Shown here piece after piece: positions 53,873 through 62,385 of a stretch of DNA of 64,000 bases (within the stretch, counting starts at the first letter, position 1; every line of letters starts with the position of its first letter). The stretch comes from Carboxylicivirga litoralis (GTDB lineage: Bacteria; Bacteroidota; Bacteroidia; Bacteroidales; Marinilabiliaceae). The stretch covers positions 177,258 through 241,257 of the forward strand of contig NZ_JAFMVC010000006.1 in the NCBI RefSeq assembly GCF_025499605.1, written 5' to 3'. The notes below the pieces were generated by a model, which was given only the letters and a program-made list of their open reading frames with translations, did not search any database and was not told where the DNA came from. The position numbers were made by a program, and so were the translations under genes.

Positions 53873-55417
53873 TTAAATATCCAGATAGATACTTAAACCC
53901 ACCGAAACCGGGTACAATTCTGGCCCTTTGTTTTCTTCAAACAGGGTTGAGAAATAGTAGGTGCCAAACAGGTTGATGGCGCGGTAGCCCATGCGCACCA
54001 TGGCACCATAGCGGAATTGCTGCACATTGTAGCTGCCTTTTTTCTTTTGTTTGTGCGGATTATCATTGTCATCGTACACAATGCGGTTGTAGGAGTTAAT
54101 GCGCATGCCGCCAATGGCACCGGCCGAGAAATAGAACGTATTTCCATAACGATTGGTCGGTACCTGAAACTCCATCAACAATGGCATATTTAAATGCGTT
54201 GTTACCAGCTTGTTTTTATCCAGCGGACGCGTGGCATCTTCGTAAGTAATATTGCCATCGGCATCTTTCGTTAATAGTATGGGGTTGGAAAAATGATAAT
54301 TGTTCCATTCAATCCCCAGACCGGTTACCAGGCCAATGTTGCCTCTTCGGTCGAGACCAATGCTCCACTGGATGGCATTGATGGCCCAACTGTTCGATTT
54401 GCCAGCGTCCAGCGCCATAAAGTCACTAGCCGATACGGTTTCGTTATTATAGTTGAGGTAGTTATTAAAAGCAAACTCAACACCCGTGTAGTGCCCTTTA
54501 AAGCGATGGTTACGATAGCGATAACGATCACGCTTTTCACCACCAATCTCAATATAAGTGTCATTACCTCGCTCATTCACCACAATATCACCGCCTAGTA
54601 TTCGGATATGCGTTTTATTGCCGTTTTCATCTTCTATCAGCACTTCTTTTTCATCCTTGCCCTTAGTTGTTACTTTGGTTGATGAGGGTTCCACATAATC
54701 GTTCTGCGGCACCGGCAAATCCAATGGCTGACCGCTTTCGTCTATCCACACCATCTGTCCTTCCAATAGTACTTTGGCTTTACCTTCATCAAAGGCCCAG
54801 ATGTGGGTGTACATGGGTGGAATTATTTCGTTACCCATATAATCGATGTAACCAACTTTACCATCTTTTAAAATGCGGGCTTTACCATTTTCGAATGACC
54901 AAATTTGCTGGTATTCACAAGGAATAATTTCGTTACCGCTTTCATCGATATAGCCAATTTTACCAGCTCGCAACACACGTGCGCGTCCGTTGTCAAAAGC
55001 CCATATTTGCTGATACTCACAAGGCACCACCTGGTGACCCTGCTTATTGAAATAACCTAATTTTCCTTGTTTAAGCACTTTGGCTAAGCCATTGTTAAAC
55101 GGCCAAACCTGATCATATTCAGCCGGAATAATAATTTGACCGCTAATATGAAAAACACCTGCTTTGCCCGATTTCAACACTCTGAAAAAGCCATTATCAT
55201 CCAGGTTCCACACCTGGTTATATTCACAGGGCACGATGATTTCTCCACTGGCTTGCACTATGCCTACTTTACCATCTTTCAATACCCGGTAAATCCCTGG
55301 TTTAATCTCCCAATGGCGCTCATACAGCGAAGCTATTTCAGGTTCGATGGTTTGCGACGATGCCGTAAAGAGTGAGAAGGTGAAAAGTAATAATGATATA
55401 GCCAATAATTTTTGCAT
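53873..55417 (-). CDS. WG-repeat protein fused to an outer-membrane beta-barrel
   Basis: A 514-residue protein with a signal peptide (ISLLLFTFSLFTASS-Q). About six WG-type repeats of roughly 33 residues fill 35-232, each like G+A+VLKxGKxGYIDESGNEIIPCEYQQIW; the canonical W-G is replaced by [K]-[VALI]-G. A charged linker (about 233-265) leads to a beta-rich segment and a barrel (about 300-514) homologous along its whole length to the next protein (FKGHYTGVEFAFNNY, YGAMVRMGYRAINLFGTYYFSTL, GPELYP). It is the second gene of a pair, 13 bases after its paralogue. The WG part is probably exposed or periplasmic; the ligand is unknown. Confidence 0.85.
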   Translation of the reverse strand: MQKLLAISLLLFTFSLFTASSQTIEPEIASLYERHWEIKPGIYRVLKDGKVGIVQASGEIIVPCEYNQVWNLDDNGFFRVLKSGKAGVFHISGQIIIPAEYDQVWPFNNGLAKVLKQGKLGYFNKQGHQVVPCEYQQIWAFDNGRARVLRAGKIGYIDESGNEIIPCEYQQIWSFENGKARILKDGKVGYIDYMGNEIIPPMYTHIWAFDEGKAKVLLEGQMVWIDESGQPLDLPVPQNDYVEPSSTKVTTKGKDEKEVLIEDENGNKTHIRILGGDIVVNERGNDTYIEIGGEKRDRYRYRNHRFKGHYTGVEFAFNNYLNYNNETVSASDFMALDAGKSNSWAINAIQWSIGLDRRGNIGLVTGLGIEWNNYHFSNPILLTKDADGNITYEDATRPLDKNKLVTTHLNMPLLMEFQVPTNRYGNTFYFSAGAIGGMRINSYNRIVYDDNDNPHKQKKKGSYNVQQFRYGAMVRMGYRAINLFGTYYFSTLFEENKGPELYPVSVGLSIYLDI

Positions 55418-55430
55418 GGTAGCTGGTGTT

Positions 55431-56342
55431 TTAAAATTGAATGAGTGAGATGCCTATGGTAAATGGATAAAGCTCAGGTCCGCGATTATCGGTATAAAAA
55501 GTTGAAAAATTATAAGTCGCATACAGGTTGATAAAGCGATAACCCATGCGCACCATGGCGCCATATTGGAAGGGGTTCAGGTTAATGTCATCACGGCCTT
55601 TGTCTTTGTTGCGATCGCCATCTTCTTTGTACACGATTTTGGTATGTCCACCCAGCTTAAAACCACAATAAGGCCCTGCTGAGATGTAAAAACGATGAAA
55701 AGGTTCAGATGCGGGTATCTGCCATTCAAACAGCAAAGGAATATTAATAAAAGACGTGGTAATCTTGTTCTTTTCTACCTTACGCGTATCTTCTACCGGC
55801 ACACCAATGGTTTTGCCTGTTGCTTCATCGCGCTCAAAGTAAAAAGCCTGATCGGTACGGTAATTATAGAATGTCCAGCCGGCACCCAACACCATACCAA
55901 AGTTGTTTTTATGTTTTTGCAATCCAATGTTATATTGTAAAAAGTTAATGCTGAAAGTAACCGATTTAGAAGCGTTTAAATCCATAAATAAGGCATCGGG
56001 TGGCAGGTCGGTCGAGAAATCAGAGGTCATATAACCGTTAAAACCAAGGTCGCAACCTGCCCAGTGGCCTTTAAACTTTTCGCGTGGCACACGCACCATT
56101 CTTATGCGGGCCCGGTTATAATCTTCAATCACTTCAAAACGCCGACGACCAATGGTAATTTTGGTGATGGTGTCGTTGCGTTCATCTACTTCCAGTTTTA
56201 CGCCGGGTGCTTTAATAATATTCTTTCCTCCTTTTTCCTCAACAGAAATAAGGTTCTTCGATTTTTCTTGTGCTGTGCTATTCGTTGATGTGAGTAATAC
56301 AACTGAAATAATGGATATAATTAGTATAGCTTTCTTCATCAT
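55431..56342 (-). CDS. outer-membrane beta-barrel protein, paralogue of the WG-fusion barrel
   Basis: A 303-residue protein with a signal peptide (AILIISIISVVLLTSTNSTA-Q). It matches the C-terminal half of the following gene: a beta-rich start (GVKLEVDERNDTITKITIG), FKGHWAGCDLGFNGY, INIPLLFEWQIPAS, FYISAGPYCGFKLGG, YGAMVRMGYRFINLYATYNFSTF and GPELYPFTIGISL. It lacks WG repeats. It is probably a PorT/OmpA-like small barrel. The two genes arose by duplication, followed by gain of WG repeats in one copy (or loss in the other). First gene of the pair; the divergent flavodoxin gene lies 128 bases away. Confidence 0.82.
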   Translation of the reverse strand: MMKKAILIISIISVVLLTSTNSTAQEKSKNLISVEEKGGKNIIKAPGVKLEVDERNDTITKITIGRRRFEVIEDYNRARIRMVRVPREKFKGHWAGCDLGFNGYMTSDFSTDLPPDALFMDLNASKSVTFSINFLQYNIGLQKHKNNFGMVLGAGWTFYNYRTDQAFYFERDEATGKTIGVPVEDTRKVEKNKITTSFINIPLLFEWQIPASEPFHRFYISAGPYCGFKLGGHTKIVYKEDGDRNKDKGRDDINLNPFQYGAMVRMGYRFINLYATYNFSTFYTDNRGPELYPFTIGISLIQF

Positions 56343-56389
56343 CCTTGTTTTAAGTTATTCAGAGGTAGGACGAGCTGGTTTCTTCATTT

Positions 56390-56467
56390 GTTACACCTAA
56401 AAATCAAAGTAAAATGGATTAAATTGTAAAACATTAGTATTTTGTGCGTTACACATAAAATCAAAAC
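56390..56467. promoter_or_regulatory. direct repeats in a divergent promoter region
   Basis: GTTACAC-CTAAAAATCAAA (from 56390) recurs as GTTACAC-ATAAAATCAAA (from 56448), 58 bases apart between two divergent genes. Possible tandem binding sites; no known regulator recognised. Confidence 0.3.
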
Positions 56468-56470
56468 CTT

Positions 56471-57022
56471 ATGCACGTTGCCATATTTATCGGAAGCCCA
56501 CGAACGAGCGGAAACACAGCCACTATCGCAACACGATTAGATGAGCATTTAAGCAAGAGCGGAGCTACATGCCGAACCTATTATCTGTATCATCATCAAA
56601 TTCAACCTTGCATCGATTGTCGCCGATGTAAAGTAGACAAGCAGGAATGTATCCAAAAAGATGGGATGTCGGTTTTATATAAAAACATGGAATGGGCGGA
56701 TGTGATTATTTTTGGTACACCCATTTACTGGTTTGGCCCCACTGCACAAACAAAACTAATGATTGACCGCTTCAGACCCTACTTTGTCAATAAAAAGCTA
56801 CATGGCAAACGTGCTGCATTGATACTACCTGCTGGTTCGGGTGAAGGTGACTGCGATATAACCATTGAGCAATTTAAGCGGGTATTTAAAGCTTTGGGCG
56901 TGGTGTTGATTGATGTGCTTACACTCGAAGCTTATGACCTTGGTGATGCAGAAGAGCAGATAAGGAAGCACGATTTTGTGCGTGATTTAGCAGAGAAAAT
57001 TTTGCAGGAAGAAGAGGTCTGA
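56471..57022 (+). CDS. flavodoxin-like NAD(P)H:FMN-dependent oxidoreductase family protein
   Basis: A 183-residue cytosolic flavodoxin-fold protein. The phosphate loop is GSPRTSGNTA (residues 8-17). A Cys-rich insert, CIDCRRCKVDKQECIQKDGM (about 49-68), resembles iron-sulfur flavoproteins of the NADPH-dependent FMN reductase group. FGTPIYWFGPTAQTKLMIDRF forms the flavin pocket, and LILPAGSGEGDCD replaces the usual Gly-rich second loop. Probably a reductase for small molecules or quinones. No signal peptide. It precedes blaI by about 90 bases, but blaI has its own promoter. Confidence 0.87.
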   Translation: MHVAIFIGSPRTSGNTATIATRLDEHLSKSGATCRTYYLYHHQIQPCIDCRRCKVDKQECIQKDGMSVLYKNMEWADVIIFGTPIYWFGPTAQTKLMIDRFRPYFVNKKLHGKRAALILPAGSGEGDCDITIEQFKRVFKALGVVLIDVLTLEAYDLGDAEEQIRKHDFVRDLAEKILQEEEV

Positions 57023-57032
57023 ATTTTTACCA

Positions 57033-57046
57033 ACTAAAAAAATAGT
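57033..57046. promoter_or_regulatory. upstream BlaI-type operator candidate
   Basis: ACTA-N6-TAGT (ACTAAAAAAATAGT), the same geometry as the palindrome at 57088-57101; their centres are 55 bases apart on either side of the -7 box. Confidence 0.45.
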
Positions 57047-57078
57047 GGAAAAATATGCTTCCCTTTAAAAATATGCCT

Positions 57079-57086
57079 TATATTTG
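57079..57086 (+). promoter_or_regulatory. -7 box of blaI
   Basis: TATATTTG, an exact TAnnTTTG match, 23 bases before the ATG and directly against the operator palindrome. Confidence 0.5.
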
Positions 57087-57102
57087 AACTAACAATTTAG
57101 TT
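57087..57102. promoter_or_regulatory. BlaI-type operator at the transcription start
   Basis: AACTAA-CAAT-TTAGTT, a perfect 6-4-6 palindrome immediately downstream of the -7 box, covering the expected transcription start. This position suits autorepression by BlaI. Confidence 0.55.
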
Positions 57103-57109
57103 GAATAGA

Positions 57110-57478
57110 ATGAAAGAACTAACTAAAGCAGAAGAACAAGTGATGCAAAAACTTTGGGAACTGGGCAAGACCAATGTGAAGAGCATCATAGAGCTAATGC
57201 CGGAACCCAAGCCGGCCTATAACACAGTATCCACCATTGTGCGTATTCTCGAGAACAAAGGATTTGTCGACCATGAAAAGCTCGGCAAGGGATATGTGTA
57301 TTTTCCGATTGTCTCAAAGGAGATTTATAAAAAAGCCTTTATGAAGCGCTTTATGTCAAACTACTTTCAGGATTCGTTTAAAAACATGGTGTCCTTTTTT
57401 GCCAAAGAAGATAAAATGGATGTCAAGCAACTAGAGGAATTGCTGAATGATGTAAAGAAAGATTTGGATAAAGAATAA
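57110..57478 (+). CDS. BlaI/MecI/CopY-family transcriptional repressor
   Basis: A 122-residue protein from the ATG at 57110; a TTG three codons upstream overlaps the operator. The winged helix-turn-helix covers about 3-75 (LTKAEEQVMQKLWELGKTNVKSIIELM, AYNTVSTIVRILENKGFVDHEKLGKGYVYFPIVSKE). The C-terminal helices (about 80-120) would dimerise, and the family cleavage region follows the wing. BlaI-type repressors are inactivated when an M56 membrane peptidase responds to a signal. The cognate M56 gene lies 176 bases downstream, separated by a hairpin repeat. Likely autoregulated through the two palindromes. A link to beta-lactams is not shown: no lactamase gene is near. Confidence 0.92.
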   Translation: MKELTKAEEQVMQKLWELGKTNVKSIIELMPEPKPAYNTVSTIVRILENKGFVDHEKLGKGYVYFPIVSKEIYKKAFMKRFMSNYFQDSFKNMVSFFAKEDKMDVKQLEELLNDVKKDLDKE

Positions 57479-57534
57479 TACTTGTAATCATGCATATTAA
57501 GATGGATGATGTAAAAACAAATGCTCTGAAAAAA

Positions 57535-57609
57535 ACAACACTGAGGCACTGAGTCGCAGAGTGTTTTTTTCAAGCTTAAATAGCTCAGCGTCTTTGCGTC
57601 TCTGTGTTT
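57535..57609. repeat. dispersed hairpin repeat (CACTGAGGCAC / AGACGCAAAG type) between blaI and the M56 gene
   Basis: AACACTGAGGCACTGAGTC (from 57537) pairs imperfectly with CTCAGCGTCTTTGCGTCTC and TGTGTTT (57584-57609). The words match the 21535-21848 repeat. Confidence 0.6.
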
Positions 57610-57654
57610 ATTTAATGTTTCATCGACCTTAATATATTTAAGAATAATAATGTC

Positions 57655-59109
57655 ATGAACCTAATCGTCAATTATTTATTTGAATCTGCTGTCATACTGG
57701 GCTTGCTAACGGCATTTTACCGTTTGGTAATGCACTACGAACCAACCTTTAAGTTCAATCGCATTTACCTGCTTAGCTCCTTGCTGGCTGCTACCGTTGT
57801 TCCGCTGATTACGTTTTCAATTTACAGAACAGTGGCGCTCGAAGGCGAAGTATATGTGGGAAATGTGTTGGAAGCCATTACTGTTTATGCCCAAAACACA
57901 AAAGCGGCTGTAGTGCCTGTTGTGGCACAGTCGTCGGCTTTTAAATGGCTTTATATTATTGGTTGCGGTGGTTTATTGCTGCGCTTGCTTTATGGTTTTA
58001 TCCGATTGGGCGGATTGGCCGGTAAAGTGAAACTGATTAGTTTTAATGGGTATAAAGTAGCTGACCTGCCCGGTCAGTTCAATCCCTTTTCATTCTTTAA
58101 TGTGGTGTTTGTCAATCAATCGCGCTACTCCGAAAAGGAGCTGGAGCAGATTATGATTCACGAACTCACCCATGTTCGACTCAGGCACAGTTGGGATGTG
58201 CTTTTGCTCGAATTGCTGCTGATTGTTCAATGGTTCAACCCTTTTGCGTGGTTCTTACGCAGTTTGCTCAAAGAGCTACACGAGTTTCAGGCCGATAAGC
58301 AGGTGCTCGAAAAGGGCTATTCAGCTAAAAGTTACAAAGAGTTGTTGTTGTTTCAGGCCACGGGTGCCCGCCTGCTGCCGGTGAATAACTTCAACCAGTC
58401 GCTTACTAAAAAACGATTTACCATGATGAAGAAAGATAATATTCAAAAGTTATTTAGTTTAAAATCGGTGTTTGCCATTGTTACCTTATCGCTGGTAGCA
58501 GTGCTGTTTGCTTGTGAACTGCGCGATATAGAGCCGGAAAAAACACAAGACGAAATAGAGATACAAGAAGCCGTTGAAAATACCAATGCCCAATTAAAGG
58601 GAACGACAGGACCTGTATTTTTTATAGTTGAAGAAATGCCAGAATTCCCTAAGGGAGAGGAAGGGCTTCGCGAGTTTATTGCCACAAATGTAAAGTATCC
58701 GCCTGAAGCACAAAATACTGGTGCCTTCGGACGAGCTTATATTACATTCATTGTAGCTGATGATGGCACCGTAAAAGATGTGAAAGTAGCCCGAAGTAGT
58801 GGACATTCTATTTTAGATGAGGAAGCTATTCGTGTTGTTTCATCCATGCCACAATGGACACCAGGAAAACAACGAGGAAAAGCAGTTAATGTGAGTTTCA
58901 CAGTGCCGATTAATTTTTCACTAAACGATGGTGAGGATATTAAGCAGCAGCGTGAGAAAAACAAAAAGACTTACTCACCGGAAGAGCAAGCTCAGATGAT
59001 TAAGGATTACAAAGAAAAAGGCGTTGAAATAGTTTTTGGTGATGATGGCACAATTGAATCAATTATTGTTGATAAAAAAGGAAAGGGGACTCGTATATCA
59101 TCTAACTAA
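57655..59109 (+). CDS. BlaR1-type M56 membrane metallopeptidase fused to a TonB C-terminal domain
   Basis: A 484-residue inner-membrane protein. Membrane helices at about 5-22, 37-57, 97-118 and 271-287. The peptidase zinc motif is HELTH (169-173), with a third ligand expected in LHEFQADKQV (about 208-217). After helix 4 comes a periplasmic TonB C-terminal domain (about 325-420: PEFPKGEEGLREFIATNVKYPPEAQ ... GRAYITFIVADDGTVKDV ... FTVPI), then an acidic/Lys tail. In place of the penicillin-binding sensor of BlaR1, the sensor is TonB-like, so the stimulus may come from the outer membrane. It is expected to inactivate BlaI. Confidence 0.92.
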   Translation: MNLIVNYLFESAVILGLLTAFYRLVMHYEPTFKFNRIYLLSSLLAATVVPLITFSIYRTVALEGEVYVGNVLEAITVYAQNTKAAVVPVVAQSSAFKWLYIIGCGGLLLRLLYGFIRLGGLAGKVKLISFNGYKVADLPGQFNPFSFFNVVFVNQSRYSEKELEQIMIHELTHVRLRHSWDVLLLELLLIVQWFNPFAWFLRSLLKELHEFQADKQVLEKGYSAKSYKELLLFQATGARLLPVNNFNQSLTKKRFTMMKKDNIQKLFSLKSVFAIVTLSLVAVLFACELRDIEPEKTQDEIEIQEAVENTNAQLKGTTGPVFFIVEEMPEFPKGEEGLREFIATNVKYPPEAQNTGAFGRAYITFIVADDGTVKDVKVARSSGHSILDEEAIRVVSSMPQWTPGKQRGKAVNVSFTVPINFSLNDGEDIKQQREKNKKTYSPEEQAQMIKDYKEKGVEIVFGDDGTIESIIVDKKGKGTRISSN

Positions 59110-59132
59110 TAACAATCAACCCTAATAGATTG

Positions 59133-59168
59133 CATGCGAATTATCGAAGGATGGTTCGCATGTTTTTT
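59133..59168 (+). terminator. terminator of the M56-TonB gene
   Basis: CATGCGAA (59133-59140) and TTCGCATG (59155-59162), then TTTTTTG. Confidence 0.85.
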
Positions 59169-59249
59169 GTTTTACCACCACGGCAATCGCATTTAAAATT
59201 AATGAAGTTTTTTCTTGCGCTATACCGACATAAGTGACGCAGTTTGGGA

Positions 59250-59446
59250 CCCATTGGCATAAACGGAGGGGAGAAAAATTTGATACCAAGCTGTCAATCA
59301 TTAAATTTTTCCCGTAGTGATGTCATAATGGGTAAACGAGTGCTTTAGTCGGCGGCCTTTTTCTCCCCTTTTTGCGCTGAAGGCAATTGAAGCGTAGCGT
59401 AAATCGTGAATTCCTTCAAAGGCTAATTTTTATGAACAAAAAGGGG
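59250..59446. other. densely self-complementary convergent intergenic region, possible structured RNA or decayed element
   Basis: TTTTTCTCCCCTTTTTG (59358-59374) can pair through TTTTTCTCCCCT with AGGGGAGAAAAA (59267-59278, perfect 12 bp), or through CCCCTTTTTG with CAAAAAGGGG (59437-59446, perfect 10 bp). The left arm can instead pair by AAAAATTT (59274-59281) with AAATTTTT (59303-59310), and CCCATT (59250-59255) with AATGGG (59327-59332). The pairings exclude one another. Both flanking genes end here, so it is not a leader of either. Strand unknown. Confidence 0.4.
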
Positions 59447-59499
59447 AAGCCTCAACGGCTTGAGTTGAGAAAAGAATTTCTTAAATGCGATTCCACTAA

Positions 59500-59540
59500 T
59501 GCACAAAGAACACGAAGTTTTTTTAGTGACCTTTGTGGTT
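59500..59540. repeat. dispersed hairpin repeat (short copy, ACCACAAAGG type)
   Basis: CACAAAGAACACGAAG (59502-59517) and GACCTTTGTGG (59528-59538) match the arms and loop of the copy at 53753-53809. It lies just beyond the DUF255 stop codon. Confidence 0.55.
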
Positions 59541-59544
59541 AACT

Positions 59545-61614
59545 TTAAAGCGTTTGTATATCCTCAGGCTTTTCAACCGGCAACTCACAGGTTTTATTTT
59601 GACATTGATAAATCAAAGTCACTCCTTCTTTATAGCGATTTTTCAATAGTTCAAGTTCTGATTCCCCATCCAAAGAGCCGGCATAAATAACACCCGGTCG
59701 CAACTGCTTTTGTAGTTCGCCTCTGAACTTTTCAGCATCTTTACCGGCAATAACAATTTCCTGTCGCTGATTTTGTAAGTGTGTTAGTAAAGCCCATTGT
59801 GCATAGTAGGTCGGGTGTTCTGAGGCTAATTTGTACATCTTTTGAATCAATTGATTGGCTACGGTTTCATACTTGGGAATATGATACAACTGATGCAAAC
59901 GAATCAGGTTGTTCGCCATGGCACCCACCGACGAAGGAATCACATTATCCTGCACATCGGTTTTGCGGGCAATGAGCTGCTCGCCACTTTTAGACGTATA
60001 ATAAAACACCTGAGCCGTTGTGTTGAAAAAGTGCTCAATGGTGTAACGTGTTATAACATTTGCTTCATCCAGATAGCTTTCGTTAAACGTTACTTCATAC
60101 AAGCTGATGAGCGCATCAATCATAAACGCATAATCATCGAGAAAGGCATCAATTTTACTAATGCCGTTTTTGGTGGTTCGAAGCAGTGAGCCATTTTCTT
60201 GTTTGGCATGCTGCATCAGGTAGTGCATCGCTTTTTCGGCCAGTGACAGATATCTTGGCTCGCCAAAGGCCTGGTAAGCCTCGCAAAAACCTTTTATCAT
60301 CAGGGCATTCCATGCCGTCAGTGCTTTATCATCTAATCCGGGTCGAACGCGGCCCTCCCGCACCTCTAATAGCTTCTGTAGAGAGGCTGTCATTTGTTTG
60401 TCAAAATCATCTGCAGGCAGTTGGTTGTTAGTAGCATATACTTCACGTGTTATATCACCATGAAGAATGTTGTTACCCTTTTCCCAGTTGCCGTAAGCTT
60501 CAATATTGAAATAACGGAAAAAATGCTCGTCATCGCCTACTATATCTTTTAGTTCTTGAAACTTCCAAACATAAAACTGCCCTTCTTCTCCCTCACTATC
60601 CGCATCGAGTGCCGAATAAAAGAGGCCTTCGGGTGCTGTTAGCTCCCGCTCAACGAACTGAATAGTTTCATCCACAATGCGCTTGTATAGTTTATTTTGA
60701 GTGGTTTTATAGGCATTGCTATACAACGAGATGAGCTGGGCATTATCATACAACATCTTTTCAAAGTGAGGTGCAAACCACCGCTCATCAACCGAGTAGC
60801 GGGCAAAGCCACCTCCCACCTGGTCGTAGATGCCACCAGAAGCCATGCGTTCAAGCGTTAAATGCACAAAATCTAATAGTTCTTTATCCTGTTTGTTGCT
60901 TCCCAGCTGATGGATTAAATGCAGCGAAACAGGCATTGGAAATTTAGGCGCCGCACCAAAGCCCCCATGGTGAGTATCAAATCGACTGCGGCTATCAACA
61001 AGCGCTTGATAAATATCAGGCGTATCCATTGCTTCAGCTAATGGCATTTCCAGCTGTTGTATGCCCTGAGTCAAAGCCTCAGCTTGTTGCTGTAGTTTAT
61101 CCTGGCCATTCTGATTTAATTCTGCTAAGTGCTGAAGCACCTGTATCCATTGTTGTTTTGAGAAATAGGTACCACCCCAAACTGGCCGACCATCGGGCAG
61201 GGCAAAACAATTGAGGGGCCAGCCTCCACGTCCTGTTAACATTTGCACTGCTTCCATGTATATTTTATCCACGTCAGGCCGTTCCTCTCTGTCCACTTTA
61301 ATGCATATAAAATGCTCATTCATAATAGCTGCCACAGCTTCATTTTCAAAGGACTCGTGCTCCATCACATGGCACCAGTGGCAGGCCGAATAACCAACGC
61401 TTATCAGCAACAGCTTATCTTCCTCTTTGGCTTTTTGCAAGGCCTCATCGCCCCAGGGATACCAATCGACAGGATTGTGTGCATGCTGTAGTAAGTAGGG
61501 GCTGGTTTCGTTGATTAAAGCGTTTGTGTGCATGTTCCTTTTTTTTTGTGATGATTGACATCCGACACTCGATAAGATGATTAAACAGTCTATTAAAAGA
61601 AGAGTGACTTTCAT
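59545..61614 (-). CDS. DUF255 thioredoxin-like / six-hairpin-type lipoprotein (YyaL/SPATA20 family)
   Basis: About 689 residues from the ATG at 61614; three codons upstream starting TTG rejected. The lipobox is SSVGC (Cys19), so this copy is exported and lipidated, whereas many family members are cytosolic. [25 protein letters not shown] opens the DUF255 thioredoxin fold, with a CHWC motif ([14 protein letters not shown]) and [34 protein letters not shown] follows. The rest (about 190-680) is an alpha/alpha-barrel like six-hairpin glycosidases ([32 protein letters not shown]). Biochemical function unsettled; a redox or sugar-isomerising role has been proposed for relatives. Confidence 0.9.
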   Translation of the reverse strand: MKVTLLLIDCLIILSSVGCQSSQKKRNMHTNALINETSPYLLQHAHNPVDWYPWGDEALQKAKEEDKLLLISVGYSACHWCHVMEHESFENEAVAAIMNEHFICIKVDREERPDVDKIYMEAVQMLTGRGGWPLNCFALPDGRPVWGGTYFSKQQWIQVLQHLAELNQNGQDKLQQQAEALTQGIQQLEMPLAEAMDTPDIYQALVDSRSRFDTHHGGFGAAPKFPMPVSLHLIHQLGSNKQDKELLDFVHLTLERMASGGIYDQVGGGFARYSVDERWFAPHFEKMLYDNAQLISLYSNAYKTTQNKLYKRIVDETIQFVERELTAPEGLFYSALDADSEGEEGQFYVWKFQELKDIVGDDEHFFRYFNIEAYGNWEKGNNILHGDITREVYATNNQLPADDFDKQMTASLQKLLEVREGRVRPGLDDKALTAWNALMIKGFCEAYQAFGEPRYLSLAEKAMHYLMQHAKQENGSLLRTTKNGISKIDAFLDDYAFMIDALISLYEVTFNESYLDEANVITRYTIEHFFNTTAQVFYYTSKSGEQLIARKTDVQDNVIPSSVGAMANNLIRLHQLYHIPKYETVANQLIQKMYKLASEHPTYYAQWALLTHLQNQRQEIVIAGKDAEKFRGELQKQLRPGVIYAGSLDGESELELLKNRYKEGVTLIYQCQNKTCELPVEKPEDIQTL

Positions 61615-61755
61615 AAAAATCAAACAGCCTTTAACAAACGAAGTTCAGTGAAAACCATTTTTTAATTCCTTAAATTGCCAACTAAGCGGGCAATATTTTC
61701 GTCTTCTTGATGGTTAATATTATAAAGCACCACCAGTTACACAAATTTGAGAAAT

Positions 61756-62385
61756 ATGTTTCAACGCCTTTTGTTTATATTTCTATATGCTTTTAGTTTG
61801 TTGGCTTGCACCGATTTAGATACTAATAAAATATCTGAAGAAATCGAGTTCAAACCTAACTTATCGCTGCCACTGGGTAAGTTGGAAGCACGGTACGATG
61901 AAGTGACTGATTTGCCTTTTGATTTACCCGATCCTATTGGCTCAACACCGGTTAGCTGGACAGAGTCGGATACTGTTTTCTTTAACATTGAATCGTCGGT
62001 GGCCGAGCGCAAATACATTGTTTCGTTGATGCTGCAATTTGATATTACCAACCACTATCCGGCTGAAATTGAAGTGGATCTGTACTTTATTGACATCTAT
62101 GGAAGGGATGTTCCTTTAACTCCTACTCCACTTTCTATAAAAGCGGCTGAAATTGATGAGAATGGACGAGTGATTCAAGAAATGCACACCGATCCATACC
62201 CATATAAACTTCCATTGAGTGATGAACAAATTGATGGTTTATTATTCTCCGAAAAGATTGTGATTAAAGGAGCTGTTAATGAATTACTATTGACTCAGCA
62301 GGTTGTTAATAATTTTGATAATTATAGCCTGTTAGCGGCTATCGGAGTGCAGGCACAAATCGATTATAGCATTAATAACTTTTAG
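61756..62385 (+). CDS. putative lipoprotein of unknown function
   Basis: A 209-residue protein from the ATG at 61756; a TTG three codons upstream is rejected. The signal peptide ends in the lipobox SLLAC (Cys18), followed by TDLDTNKISEEIEF. The mature part is predicted all-beta with acidic and aromatic residues (NLSLPLGKLEARYDEVTDLPFDLPD, VSLMLQFDITNHYPAEIEVDLYFID, KIVIKGAVNELLLTQQVVNNFDNYSLLAAIGVQAQIDYSI). I do not recognise a family. It abuts the DUF5723 gene directly (stop TAG then ATG), so the two are co-translated and probably act together at the outer membrane. Confidence 0.78.
   Translation: MFQRLLFIFLYAFSLLACTDLDTNKISEEIEFKPNLSLPLGKLEARYDEVTDLPFDLPDPIGSTPVSWTESDTVFFNIESSVAERKYIVSLMLQFDITNHYPAEIEVDLYFIDIYGRDVPLTPTPLSIKAAEIDENGRVIQEMHTDPYPYKLPLSDEQIDGLLFSEKIVIKGAVNELLLTQQVVNNFDNYSLLAAIGVQAQIDYSINNF

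Noticed and set aside
57110..59109. Beta-lactam resistance operon
   Set aside because: The BlaI and M56 genes are present, but the sensor domain is TonB-like and no lactamase or altered PBP gene is in the window.
59205..59470. Insertion sequence remnant
   Set aside because: Inverted arms are internal, no target duplication or transposase fragment is readable in any frame, so a mobile-element call is not supported.
59431..59535. Short basic ORF starting MNKKGKPQR
   Set aside because: About 34 codons, running through a dispersed repeat and ending inside its arm; no support for translation.
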